Made by a program: the position numbers and the translations under genes. Below the pieces are notes generated by a model. The model did not search any database, had not been told where the DNA came from, and saw only the letters and a program-made list of their open reading frames with translations. A stretch of 17,181 bases of DNA from Anaerolineae bacterium (GTDB taxonomy: Bacteria > Chloroflexota > Anaerolineae > JADYZS01): the NCBI GenBank assembly GCA_020853075.1, contig JADYZS010000386.1, positions 1 through 17,181 on the forward strand. Direction: 5' to 3'. Position 1 is the stretch's first letter. Each line of letters starts with the position of its first letter. Of this stretch, positions 9,055 to 15,209 are shown piece by piece.

Positions 9055-9059
9055 CCTTT
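9055..9059 (-). promoter_or_regulatory. Ribosome binding site deciding the PL26 paralog 2 start
   Basis: AAAGG on the minus strand overlaps the last codons of the permease gene and lies 10 bases before the ATG at 9044. This supports the shorter start and suggests translational coupling. Confidence 0.5.
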
Positions 9060-9960
9060 AACCTTTGATCGCACCCACGGTCAGTCCTTCGGTGATGCGA
9101 TCTTTCAGGATGAGATACATGACCAAGATCGGAACCATGAAGATAATCATACCGGCAAAGAGTTTCGTATGGGTGGCCGAGTAGGTCGCATTAAAAGAAA
9201 GAATCTGCAAGCCGAGGGCGAGGGGATATTTCGCCGGGTCGCGCAGGTAAATCAGCGGTATCATAAACTCATTCCACTGGCCCATGAAGGTGAAGATGGC
9301 GATGGTCGCGATGCCCGGACGCGCCAGCGGGAACATGACCCGCCAGAAAATCCACCAGGCGTTCCCCCCATCTATGAAGGCCGCCTCCTCCAATTCGGTA
9401 GGGAGGGTCTCAAAGAAATTGATGAGTAGGAACATATTGAACGACAGGCCGCCTGTCCAAGCCAGCAAGAAGATCACCACATAGGTATCCACCAGGCCTA
9501 TGTTCCTCATCAGGAAATAGCGAGGGACCAACGCCAGGTAGCCGGGGATCATGAGCGAGATGAGAAACAGATAATAAATGAGGTTTCGTCCTCTGAACTT
9601 AACCCGCGCCAGGACGTAGGCGGTACAGGCTGCGATGATGACGGCTCCGATGGTGCCGACGCCGCTATACAGTACGGTGTTCAAGAAATAGCGGCCCACC
9701 CGCATCTGCCGCCAGGCGTCCACATAGTTCTGCCAGGCCCACACTTTGGGGAGTGCCCAGGCCCCGTAGGTGAAGAGTTCGCGGTTAGGGCGCAGCGACA
9801 TGATGAGGGCCCAGATGAACGTCAGGATGGCGGAGGCGCTGAAGGTTCCCAGGAGCACGTAGGCGGGCAGAGACCGCAGAAAGCGTCGCCGGCGATCCTC
9901 ACCGGCCTGGTGCGCTTGCCATTGGGCGAGTTCCATACTTCGTACACTATCGGTCGCCAT
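9058..9960 (-). CDS. Carbohydrate ABC transporter permease, MalG-type (CUT1)
   Basis: A 300-residue inner-membrane protein with about six hydrophobic segments (near 33-55, 92-117, 127-150, 157-182, 215-238 and 265-287). The cytoplasmic EAA loop that docks the ATPase is clear: E192-A-A-F-I-D-G-G continuing to about residue 214 with the expected distal Pro. The MalG-type C-terminus ends TEGLTVGAIKG, the usual last residues of this subfamily. The Shine-Dalgarno AAAGGAG is 10 bases before the ATG. It starts 24 bases after the MalF-type permease gene and would pair with it. From context the substrate is probably pectin-derived oligosaccharides; the permease sequence alone cannot show this. Confidence 0.95.
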   Translation of the reverse strand: MATDSVRSMELAQWQAHQAGEDRRRRFLRSLPAYVLLGTFSASAILTFIWALIMSLRPNRELFTYGAWALPKVWAWQNYVDAWRQMRVGRYFLNTVLYSGVGTIGAVIIAACTAYVLARVKFRGRNLIYYLFLISLMIPGYLALVPRYFLMRNIGLVDTYVVIFLLAWTGGLSFNMFLLINFFETLPTELEEAAFIDGGNAWWIFWRVMFPLARPGIATIAIFTFMGQWNEFMIPLIYLRDPAKYPLALGLQILSFNATYSATHTKLFAGMIIFMVPILVMYLILKDRITEGLTVGAIKG

Positions 9961-9984
9961 GTGCGCGCGTCTCCTTTCCTGAGC

Positions 9985-10890
9985 CTAATACTGAACGACT
10001 TCCCGTTTCGTCAGTTCGCGCGAGGCCAAAGTGAAAGCCATCACGATGACCATGAGTAAGGCCGCCAGCGCCGTGGCATAACCGAAGCGGCGGTCGGTGA
10101 AAGCCGTGCGATAGATGTAGGTCGCCATGACCTGCGTCAAGGGCGAGATGCCCCCACCCCCCAGCGCATAAATGAGGGTGAAGGTCTGCAAGCCGTTGAT
10201 GATGAGCAACAGAAGCACCGTCTGCGTCGTGGGAAAGAGGAGCGGCCAGGTGACGTGGCGGAACAGGCTCCAACCGGCCGCGCCGTCAATCTTGGCCGCA
10301 TCGTACATCTCTGCCGGGATCTTCGCCAGGCCCGCCATGAAGAGCAAGGCATAGAAACCCAGCGCGCTCCACAGTTGGACTACAATGATAGATGGTTTAG
10401 CCAGTTTAGGGTGGCCCAGCCAGTTCAGGGCCGTGACGCCCAACAGCCGCTTCAAGGGATCAACCAGACCGAGGGCCTTGAGCGCCTCATTCAGAAGTCC
10501 AATGGTCGGGTCAAGGATGAAGACCCACAAGAAGGCAACGATCACCAATGAAAGAATGGAAGGGAAATAAACTGTCGTCTTAAAAAAGCCGTGTCCCCTG
10601 CGCACGCTCATAATGAGGACGGCGAAGAGAAGGCCAAAGGGGAGGAGGGTGAACACGGTGCCGACAGCGAAATAGAGGGTATTACTCACCGCTCCCCACC
10701 AGCGGTCGTCGTTCATCATGTACTGGAAGTTGCGAAGGCCCACGTAGGTTTGCCGGGGGGCGATGCCGTCGTAGTCGGTCAGCGCCCAGTAGAAGGCTTC
10801 AATGTTGGGCCACAGGCCGATGACCAGATACAGGATGAGGCTCGGCACCAGGAAGGGCCAGATCAGTTTGCGGAGTTCTTTTTGTAGCAT
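9985..10890 (-). CDS. Carbohydrate ABC transporter permease, MalF-type (CUT1)
   Basis: A 301-residue inner-membrane permease with about six TM segments. Its EAA loop (EMYDAAKIDGAAGW, continuing to the conserved FPT) is the docking site for the transporter ATPase. The frame stays open upstream to an ATG at 11001, but that extension would translate the palindromic repeat at 10942-10970. The ATG at 10888-10890 has AAGGAGG just upstream and starts MLQKELRKLIWPFLVPS, a normal MalF-type N-terminus. It follows the binding-protein gene after a 262-base gap containing hairpins, and precedes the MalG-type gene by 24 bases. No nucleotide-binding subunit is encoded in the window. Confidence 0.93.
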   Translation of the reverse strand: MLQKELRKLIWPFLVPSLILYLVIGLWPNIEAFYWALTDYDGIAPRQTYVGLRNFQYMMNDDRWWGAVSNTLYFAVGTVFTLLPFGLLFAVLIMSVRRGHGFFKTTVYFPSILSLVIVAFLWVFILDPTIGLLNEALKALGLVDPLKRLLGVTALNWLGHPKLAKPSIIVVQLWSALGFYALLFMAGLAKIPAEMYDAAKIDGAAGWSLFRHVTWPLLFPTTQTVLLLLIINGLQTFTLIYALGGGGISPLTQVMATYIYRTAFTDRRFGYATALAALLMVIVMAFTLASRELTKREVVQY

Positions 10891-10894
10891 CGCG

Positions 10895-10901
10895 CCTCCT
10901 T
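10895..10901 (-). promoter_or_regulatory. Shine-Dalgarno deciding the MalF-type permease start
   Basis: AAGGAGG on the minus strand lies four bases before the ATG at 10890. Spacing is short but the match is full length. It supports this start over the ATG at 11001. Confidence 0.7.
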
Positions 10902-10941
10902 GGTCATCGGCCAGAACACAGGTGGCTCTTACTGATGGGAC

Positions 10942-10970
10942 GTAGGGGCATTCACTGAACGCCCCTATAC
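10942..10970. repeat. Palindromic repeat related to the hairpin at 2940
   Basis: Arms TAGGGGCATTCA and TGAACGCCCCTA flank a central C with one mismatch. In minus-strand RNA the mismatch becomes a G-U pair, so the transcript of the sugar operon would carry a full stem. The core matches the hairpin at 2940-2970, indicating a dispersed REP-like family. Confidence 0.7.
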
Positions 10971-11060
10971 AATCCCGCATGGGAAGACAACGAGGTGTCA
11001 CCCCCGTCCTGGAAGGGTCGAAGGGTGGACAGGGTGCTTAGGTGATTTGTCTTACGGCGG

Positions 11061-11123
11061 CCCTCTCCCCAGCGAGGAGAGGGTTATAGCCGACTCCCCT
11101 CTCCCTTATTAGGGAGAGGGGAG
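11061..11123. repeat. Two CCCTCTCC-type hairpins between binding protein and permease genes
   Basis: Hairpin A is CCCTCTCC (11061-11068) paired with GGAGAGGG (11076-11083). Hairpin B is a 12-bp stem, CTCCCCTCTCCC (11094-11105) with its complement (11112-11123) around TTATTA. Both lie in the 262-base gap after the binding-protein stop. With no T-run they look more like transcript-stabilising or attenuating structures, or dispersed repeats, than classical terminators. Confidence 0.6.
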
Positions 11124-11152
11124 GGGGTGAGGGTAGCGGCCAGGGAGGGAGA

Positions 11153-12640
11153 TTACTTCTGGCGGCTGAAGAACTCGTCCCAGTCTTTCTGCATCTTCTC
11201 GGCGAACTGCTTGGGCGTGAGTTGCTTGGCGGCAAGGAGAGCCGCGTTGTCCCACGACTTGCTGCGCAGTTCTGGCGCTGTGTAGGAAAGGTTCTGGAAG
11301 GCCGGGAACCACAGCTTCATGCCGCTCAGGAGTTCACCCACACCTGGGATGTTCTCAGGGCCAGGGACACCCTTGATGGTGGAGACAAAGTCCAGGGCCT
11401 TGACGAGTTGGGTCTGGACTTCCTGGCTGGTGAACAACTTCGCGAACTTGACGGCGCACTCGGTGCTGTGCTGTTGCTTCGCCTTCGTGCCTGGCTTGTA
11501 GAGGCCGAGGGAGTTGATGAACCCGAAGGCAGCCTCGTAGGGAGTCTTGTCCTCGTAACCTTTGACGGTGGGGAAGTAGATCACCGCCTGCTTGAAGTCC
11601 TTGGGGATGGAGTCCTTCATCTCACCCATCAACCAGGTGCCGATGAAGATGTGGGTCGCTTTGCCGGTGAAGTAGGCCACCTGGTTGGCGGTGAAGTCGC
11701 CACCCACGTACCCGTCCACCGTGTATCCCTTGTCAATCATCTCCACCAACATCTCGGCGGCCTTGACCGGCTCAGGATCGGTCCACTTGTACTTGGGGTC
11801 GGTGCGGTTGTAGAGCGCATATTGGGCATCGTTCCCCATCAGGCGGAAGAGGATCATGTCGTACCAGTAGCCGATGTAGCCGTTGAAGCCGCCACCGCCG
11901 ATGCAGGAGATGCCGTTCTTCTTTAGCGTCTCGCAGTTCGCCATCAGTTCATCCCAGGTCTTGGGCGGCTTGAGGTTGTACTTAGTATAGTGGTCTGTGT
12001 TGTACCAGAGGATGATCTGGGTCTGCTGGTAGGGGATTGAGCCCACGGACTCGCCGATGATCATCTGCTTCTGGGCCGCGGCATTGAAGGTATCTAGCCA
12101 GGTGCCGCCGGTCTGCCCATAGGCAGGCGTCTTCATGTCCTTGGCGAGATCGTAGTACAAGCCGGATTTCCAGAGTTCGCCGCCGCCGGGGGCCAGGCTG
12201 GTGCCGCCGCCAGCGTCAATATCCACTGGGTCGCCCTCCTGGGCGCGAAGAGTCACGGCCTTGTAGGCCTCGGCGCCTGGATACTCGGAATAGACAAACT
12301 TACATTCCGGGTTCTCCTGCTCCAGGCGATAGCCCACCAGGCGGAATTCCTTGCCGTAGGGCGCGTCCACGGGATAGAAGCCCGCAAACTCAACGACCTT
12401 CTTGGGGACCGGCGTGGCAACTACGACCTTCTCTTTCTCTACGACGGTTGTCTCTTTGACCACGACGGTCTCTTTGACGACCTTTTCCTTCTCTACCACG
12501 ACGGTCTGTTGCACCACTTTCTCCACCGGCTTCTCTACGACGACGGTCTCTCTGATGATCTGCGGCGTCGGCGTGGCACAAGAAGCCAGCAAGGCGGCGA
12601 TGACGATGAACGTCATCAGCACGAACGTCTTCCTAGCCAT
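11153..12640 (-). CDS. Sugar ABC transporter substrate-binding lipoprotein (CUT1, SBP family 1)
   Basis: This 495-residue protein begins with a lipoprotein signal peptide: basic MARK, a hydrophobic core and the lipobox LLASC with the lipidated Cys at residue 21. Residues 22-81 form a linker of repeated VVVEK/KETVV units. The mature domain follows and has extracellular solute-binding protein family 1 features: a GIS.IGGGG-type turn near the middle, PKTWDELMANCETLKK, and a helical C-terminal lobe ending KDWDEFF. It would be anchored on the outer face of the cytoplasmic membrane, capture oligosaccharides and deliver them to the two permeases downstream. The Shine-Dalgarno AAGGAGG is 6 bases before the ATG at 12638-12640. 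It is the first gene of the operon. Pectic ligand specificity is inferred only from the lyases. Confidence 0.95.
   Translation of the reverse strand: MARKTFVLMTFIVIAALLASCATPTPQIIRETVVVEKPVEKVVQQTVVVEKEKVVKETVVVKETTVVEKEKVVVATPVPKKVVEFAGFYPVDAPYGKEFRLVGYRLEQENPECKFVYSEYPGAEAYKAVTLRAQEGDPVDIDAGGGTSLAPGGGELWKSGLYYDLAKDMKTPAYGQTGGTWLDTFNAAAQKQMIIGESVGSIPYQQTQIILWYNTDHYTKYNLKPPKTWDELMANCETLKKNGISCIGGGGFNGYIGYWYDMILFRLMGNDAQYALYNRTDPKYKWTDPEPVKAAEMLVEMIDKGYTVDGYVGGDFTANQVAYFTGKATHIFIGTWLMGEMKDSIPKDFKQAVIYFPTVKGYEDKTPYEAAFGFINSLGLYKPGTKAKQQHSTECAVKFAKLFTSQEVQTQLVKALDFVSTIKGVPGPENIPGVGELLSGMKLWFPAFQNLSYTAPELRSKSWDNAALLAAKQLTPKQFAEKMQKDWDEFFSRQK
12398..12577 (-). repeat. Low-complexity Val/Glu/Lys linker in the binding lipoprotein
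   Basis: Residues 22-81 consist of imperfect VVVEKEKVV/KETVVV units encoded by repeated gtcgtg/gagaag-type codons. The segment lies between the lipidated Cys and the folded domain, so it should act as a spacer tether. I associate this linker type with Chloroflexota binding proteins (from memory, not searched). Confidence 0.8.
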
Positions 12641-12801
12641 GAAGTTCCTCCTTGCAAGGTTCTCACTCTGGGTGAAGCCTCCACGACGTCAAGGCTCCAC
12701 GGGCGGTTTGACGCCTACCGGCTATCTCTTTCGCTTTGGCATCCCTCCTTTCTTCTGAGCCGCCATCCCGCGGGGGCGGTACGTCTGACGGCAGGAACTT
12801 C
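12641..12801 (-). promoter_or_regulatory. Leader of the sugar operon with complementary SD segment
   Basis: On the minus strand AGGAACTTC lies directly before the start codon and overlaps the Shine-Dalgarno (12641-12649). Its exact 9-base complement GAAGTTCCT occurs upstream at 12793-12801. A perfect palindrome CCTTGCAAGG (12650-12659) also overlaps the Shine-Dalgarno. No convincing -35/-10 pair is visible in this GC-rich leader. Confidence 0.35.
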
Positions 12802-12820
12802 CCAGGCGGGCTCACCATCT

Positions 12821-12955
12821 GTCATGCCGTCTCGCCCCGCGAGGGCCGGGGCTCGCGGCCCGAGACGGGGAGCGAAGCATCTCGGAGTAGGCTGAGATTC
12901 TTCGCTGGTCATAGTTCAGCGACAATGGTCTTCGGGTCAACCCGCTCAGAATGAC
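12821..12955 (+). repeat. Dispersed nested palindromic repeat, copy 2
   Basis: This copy shares CGAAGCATCTCGGAGT, GAGATTCTTCGCTGGTCAT and CCCGCTCAGAATGAC with copy 1 at 3032-3139, in the same orientation. The 5' end (GTCATGCC) is modified by an extra GC-rich hairpin at 12827-12868, with outer arms CCGTCTCG/CGAGACGG and inner arms CCGCGAG/CTCGCGG. Confidence 0.8.
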
Positions 12956-13051
12956 AAAGAGCGGAAGTTTCTGAGCAGGCAGTGGACTTATCCTCTCCAT
13001 GGGCCGGACACTCCATAGCAGCGGGCGGCACGAAAGACAAGAACCCGAGCC

Positions 13052-13870
13052 TCAATTGGGAGTGTAGCCCAGGGCCGTGGAGATGTCCGACGCCGTCTTC
13101 TTGACAAGCCCCGCGAGTTCTGGGACTTTTTCCAACGTGATGCGGGTGGCAGGCCCAGAGATGCTGATCGCAGCGACCACCTTGCTCCGGCGGTCACGTA
13201 CCGGCGCGGCTACGCAACGCACGCCAGAGAACCGTTCTTCGTCGTCCAACGCGTAGCCCTGCTGGCGGACAAGTTGCAAATGTGCCTGTAGGGTATTAAG
13301 ATCGGTAAGGGTGCGCAGGGTATATCCGGGTAGGGGTTCCCGGCTCAAGAGATTTGTGCGTTGGGCGTCTGGCAGGTGGGCCAGCAAGATTTTGCCCGCG
13401 GCGGTGGCGTGAAGAGCGTAGATGGCCCCGACTTCGTCAGAGACTGCCAGGACCGCCGGGCTCGGCTCGGCATCCACACAGACAACCTGATCCCTGACCA
13501 TCACGACCAGGTTGACGCTCTCACCCGATTCATGTACCAGATGCCTGAGGCGGTCTCTGGCAACAATCCGCAGGGTCAGTCCATCCACGGCCCGGCGGCT
13601 CAATTCCACCACCTTGAGCCCCAGGCTGTAGTGTTTGCTTTCGGGGTCTTGCCTCACAAAGTCGCGCTGGGCGAGCGTGCCGAGGAGCCGGTGGGCCGTG
13701 CTCCGATCCACGCGCAGCAAGCCGGCCAACTCGGCCAACCCCATCGGCTCCGACGATTGGCTGAGAAACTCCAGGAGTTGCAGGCCGCGATCCAGGGACT
13801 GTATGTGGTTTGCGCGGGATTCCGTAATCGGCTTCAGCACCACGGTGGTCTCCTCCTCCGGGGCCGGCAT
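13052..13870 (-). CDS. IclR-family transcriptional regulator
   Basis: A 272-residue cytoplasmic DNA-binding protein. The winged helix-turn-helix spans about residues 22-85: IQSLDRGLQLLEFL opens the domain, LAELAGLLRVDRSTAHRLLGTL forms the helix-turn-helix in two pieces, and YSLGLKVVELS closes the wing. The IclR effector domain follows to about 265, with the usual ATAAGKILLAHL, an R.QGYALDDEE segment and GVRCVAAPVRD. The ATG at 13868-13870 has no Shine-Dalgarno. A GTG at 13841-13843 (residue 10) has GGAGGAGGAG six bases upstream and is a serious alternative start. A consensus promoter lies just upstream. The gene is 411 bases upstream of the sugar operon on the same strand and divergent from the oxidoreductase gene, so it could control both. 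IclR-type KdgR represses pectin genes in enterobacteria, which fits. Confidence 0.93.
   Translation of the reverse strand: MPAPEEETTVVLKPITESRANHIQSLDRGLQLLEFLSQSSEPMGLAELAGLLRVDRSTAHRLLGTLAQRDFVRQDPESKHYSLGLKVVELSRRAVDGLTLRIVARDRLRHLVHESGESVNLVVMVRDQVVCVDAEPSPAVLAVSDEVGAIYALHATAAGKILLAHLPDAQRTNLLSREPLPGYTLRTLTDLNTLQAHLQLVRQQGYALDDEERFSGVRCVAAPVRDRRSKVVAAISISGPATRITLEKVPELAGLVKKTASDISTALGYTPN
13850..13859 (-). promoter_or_regulatory. Strong Shine-Dalgarno for an alternative GTG start of the IclR gene
   Basis: GGAGGAGGAG on the minus strand lies six bases before the GTG at 13841-13843. If used, the protein loses nine residues. The same bases also read as three Glu codons of the longer form, so the match could be a by-product of coding. 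Confidence 0.5.
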
Positions 13871-13901
13871 GGTGCTATGGGTCTGCGCGAGGTTCTTCGT
13901 A

Positions 13902-13923
13902 GTATATTATACAATAATATTGT
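13902..13923. promoter_or_regulatory. Overlapping palindromes inside the IclR promoter: candidate operator
   Basis: GTATATTATAC (13902-13912) covers the -10 hexamer, and ACAATAATATTGT (13911-13923) fills most of the spacer. Both are perfect apart from a central base. Their position suits a repressor site, possibly for autoregulation by the IclR protein. AT-rich sequence makes short palindromes more likely by chance. Confidence 0.45.
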
Positions 13924-13934
13924 GTCATTGTCAA
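13906..13934 (-). promoter_or_regulatory. Consensus sigma-70 promoter of the IclR gene
   Basis: On the minus strand TTGACA (13929-13934), a 17-base spacer and TATAAT (13906-13911) give an exact consensus. Transcription would begin near 13899, leaving a leader of about 29 bases to the ATG or 56 to the alternative GTG. Confidence 0.8.
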
Positions 13935-13995
13935 CGGCTTTGTGGGCTTCTGAAGATGCCCGGTTCAGGGACGAATTATAGTCAACAAAACCGTG

Positions 13996-14048
13996 TGAAA
14001 GAATCTGAAACAGATGACTTGAGGGGGAACTTCACGTCATCCCCTCAA
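13996..14048. promoter_or_regulatory. Cluster of inverted repeats upstream of the oxidoreductase promoter: candidate operator region
   Basis: ATCTGaaaCAGAT is a palindrome at 14003-14015. TGAAA occurs at 13996 and 14006, 10 bases apart. GATGAC (14013) pairs with GTCATC (14036), and TTGAGGGG (14019-14026) pairs with CCCCTCAA (14041-14048). All lie just upstream of the -35 at 14058, where an activator or a divergent-control protein would bind. Confidence 0.4.
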
Positions 14049-14057
14049 AAATGCTTG

Positions 14058-14086
14058 TTGACACACCGCCTTCTCTGTACTATAAT
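14058..14086 (+). promoter_or_regulatory. Consensus sigma-70 promoter of the oxidoreductase operon
   Basis: TTGACA (14058-14063), a 17-base spacer and TATAAT (14081-14086) form an exact consensus. The start point would be near 14093, giving a leader of about 80 bases before the ATG at 14173. Confidence 0.8.
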
Positions 14087-14172
14087 GGGATCGTATTGCA
14101 TAAGAAGCACGGACGTTGCGCTTTTTGGGCAGCCGATGGGTCTAATCACCACGCAGAAAGGGATCAATCCTC

Positions 14173-15198
14173 ATGAAGACGCTCTGGATCGGCATCGTCG
14201 GCGCGGGGATCATGGGCGAGACACATGCGCGCGTCTATCAGATGCACCCCCAATGCCAGTTCGCCGCCGTCTGTGACCGCAATCAAGAGAGGGCACGCGC
14301 CCTGGCAGCCAAGTTCAACATCCCCAAAGTCTTTGAGACACACCAGCAAATGCTGGCAGGAGCAGACCTGGACCTGATCTCGGTCTGCACCCCCGACTTC
14401 GCGCACGCCGAACCGGCCATTGATGCCGCCAACCTGGGCAAGCACGTCTTGATTGAGAAGCCCCTGGCGGTCACCGTTGAGGACGCCCAGGCCATCATCG
14501 CGGCAGCGAACCGGAACAACGTGAAGATCATGGCCCAGTTCAGCCATCGCTGGGTTCCTGCTTATCGCCAGGCGAAAGACCTGCTGGCAAAGGGCGACCT
14601 GGGCGAGCCGGTCATGGCCTACACCCGCAAGAACGACCACATCTTCGTCCCCACCGAGATGCTCGGCTGGGCGGCCAACTCCACTTCGGCCTGGTTCCTC
14701 TCCTCTCACGACATTGACCTGGTCTGCTGGTATTTTGAGTCGGAGCCCGTTGAGGTCTATGCTACTGCCGTGCGCAAGGTGCTGGTGAAGCGCGGCATTG
14801 ACACGCCTGACGCCATCCAGGCCCAAGTGCGTTTTGCCAATGGCGCGGTCGCCACCTTTGAGTCTTGCTGGATCTATCCCAATACCTTCCCCACGATGGT
14901 GGATTCCTTTGTGGAGGTCATCGCCACCGATGGCGTGATCCACCTGGATCGCAAGCGCGAGCAGATAGAGGTTGCCTCCCACAAGTCGTACCAATACCCG
15001 CGCAATCTCCTCGCCTACGTCTTTGAGGATGGCGAGGCCCACGGCGCGGTCACTCTCTCCATCAACCACTTCATCAAGTGCGTGCAGCGGGACCGGGAGC
15101 CGACGGTGACTCTGGCGAGTTCTTTGCAGGTCACCCGCATCCTGGACGCTATCCAGCGCTCCATCACCTCGCGCACGCCTGTACATCTACGAAACTGA
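14173..15198 (+). CDS. Gfo/Idh/MocA-family NAD(P)-dependent oxidoreductase
   Basis: A 341-residue cytoplasmic enzyme of normal family length. The N-terminal Rossmann fold shows GIVGAGIMG (residues 7-15), D35 at the end of beta-2 (suggesting preference for NAD over NADP) and the EKPLA motif with the catalytic-type Lys96. The C-terminal dimerisation and substrate domain carries SSHDIDLVCW, with H179, D180 and D182 in the usual catalytic region. Family members oxidise or reduce cyclic polyols, sugars and sugar acids; the substrate here cannot be told. AAAGGG lies 10 bases before the ATG, and a consensus promoter is upstream. The amidohydrolase gene begins 11 bases after its stop, so the two are probably co-transcribed and act in one pathway. 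Its divergence from the IclR gene suggests shared control with the sugar operon. Confidence 0.93.
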   Translation: MKTLWIGIVGAGIMGETHARVYQMHPQCQFAAVCDRNQERARALAAKFNIPKVFETHQQMLAGADLDLISVCTPDFAHAEPAIDAANLGKHVLIEKPLAVTVEDAQAIIAAANRNNVKIMAQFSHRWVPAYRQAKDLLAKGDLGEPVMAYTRKNDHIFVPTEMLGWAANSTSAWFLSSHDIDLVCWYFESEPVEVYATAVRKVLVKRGIDTPDAIQAQVRFANGAVATFESCWIYPNTFPTMVDSFVEVIATDGVIHLDRKREQIEVASHKSYQYPRNLLAYVFEDGEAHGAVTLSINHFIKCVQRDREPTVTLASSLQVTRILDAIQRSITSRTPVHLRN

Positions 15199-15209
15199 GA
15201 GCCGGCGAA

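Noticed and set aside
10891..11001. N-terminal extension of the MalF-type permease to the ATG at 11001
   Set aside because: It would translate an intergenic palindromic repeat and has no Shine-Dalgarno; the ATG at 10890 has a full AAGGAGG.
12722..12742. Six-residue leader ORF (MPKRKR) on the minus strand next to GGAGGG
   Set aside because: The Shine-Dalgarno-like run is only one base from the ATG, too close for normal initiation, and the peptide has no attenuator-type residues.
14164..15186. 340-codon minus-strand frame covering the oxidoreductase gene
   Set aside because: The plus-strand product has intact Rossmann and EKP motifs, a Shine-Dalgarno and a consensus promoter; the antisense product resembles nothing I know.
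15078..15209. N-terminal extension of the amidohydrolase to 15078
   Set aside because: It lies almost entirely in another frame of the oxidoreductase gene and adds residues unlike the amidohydrolase family.
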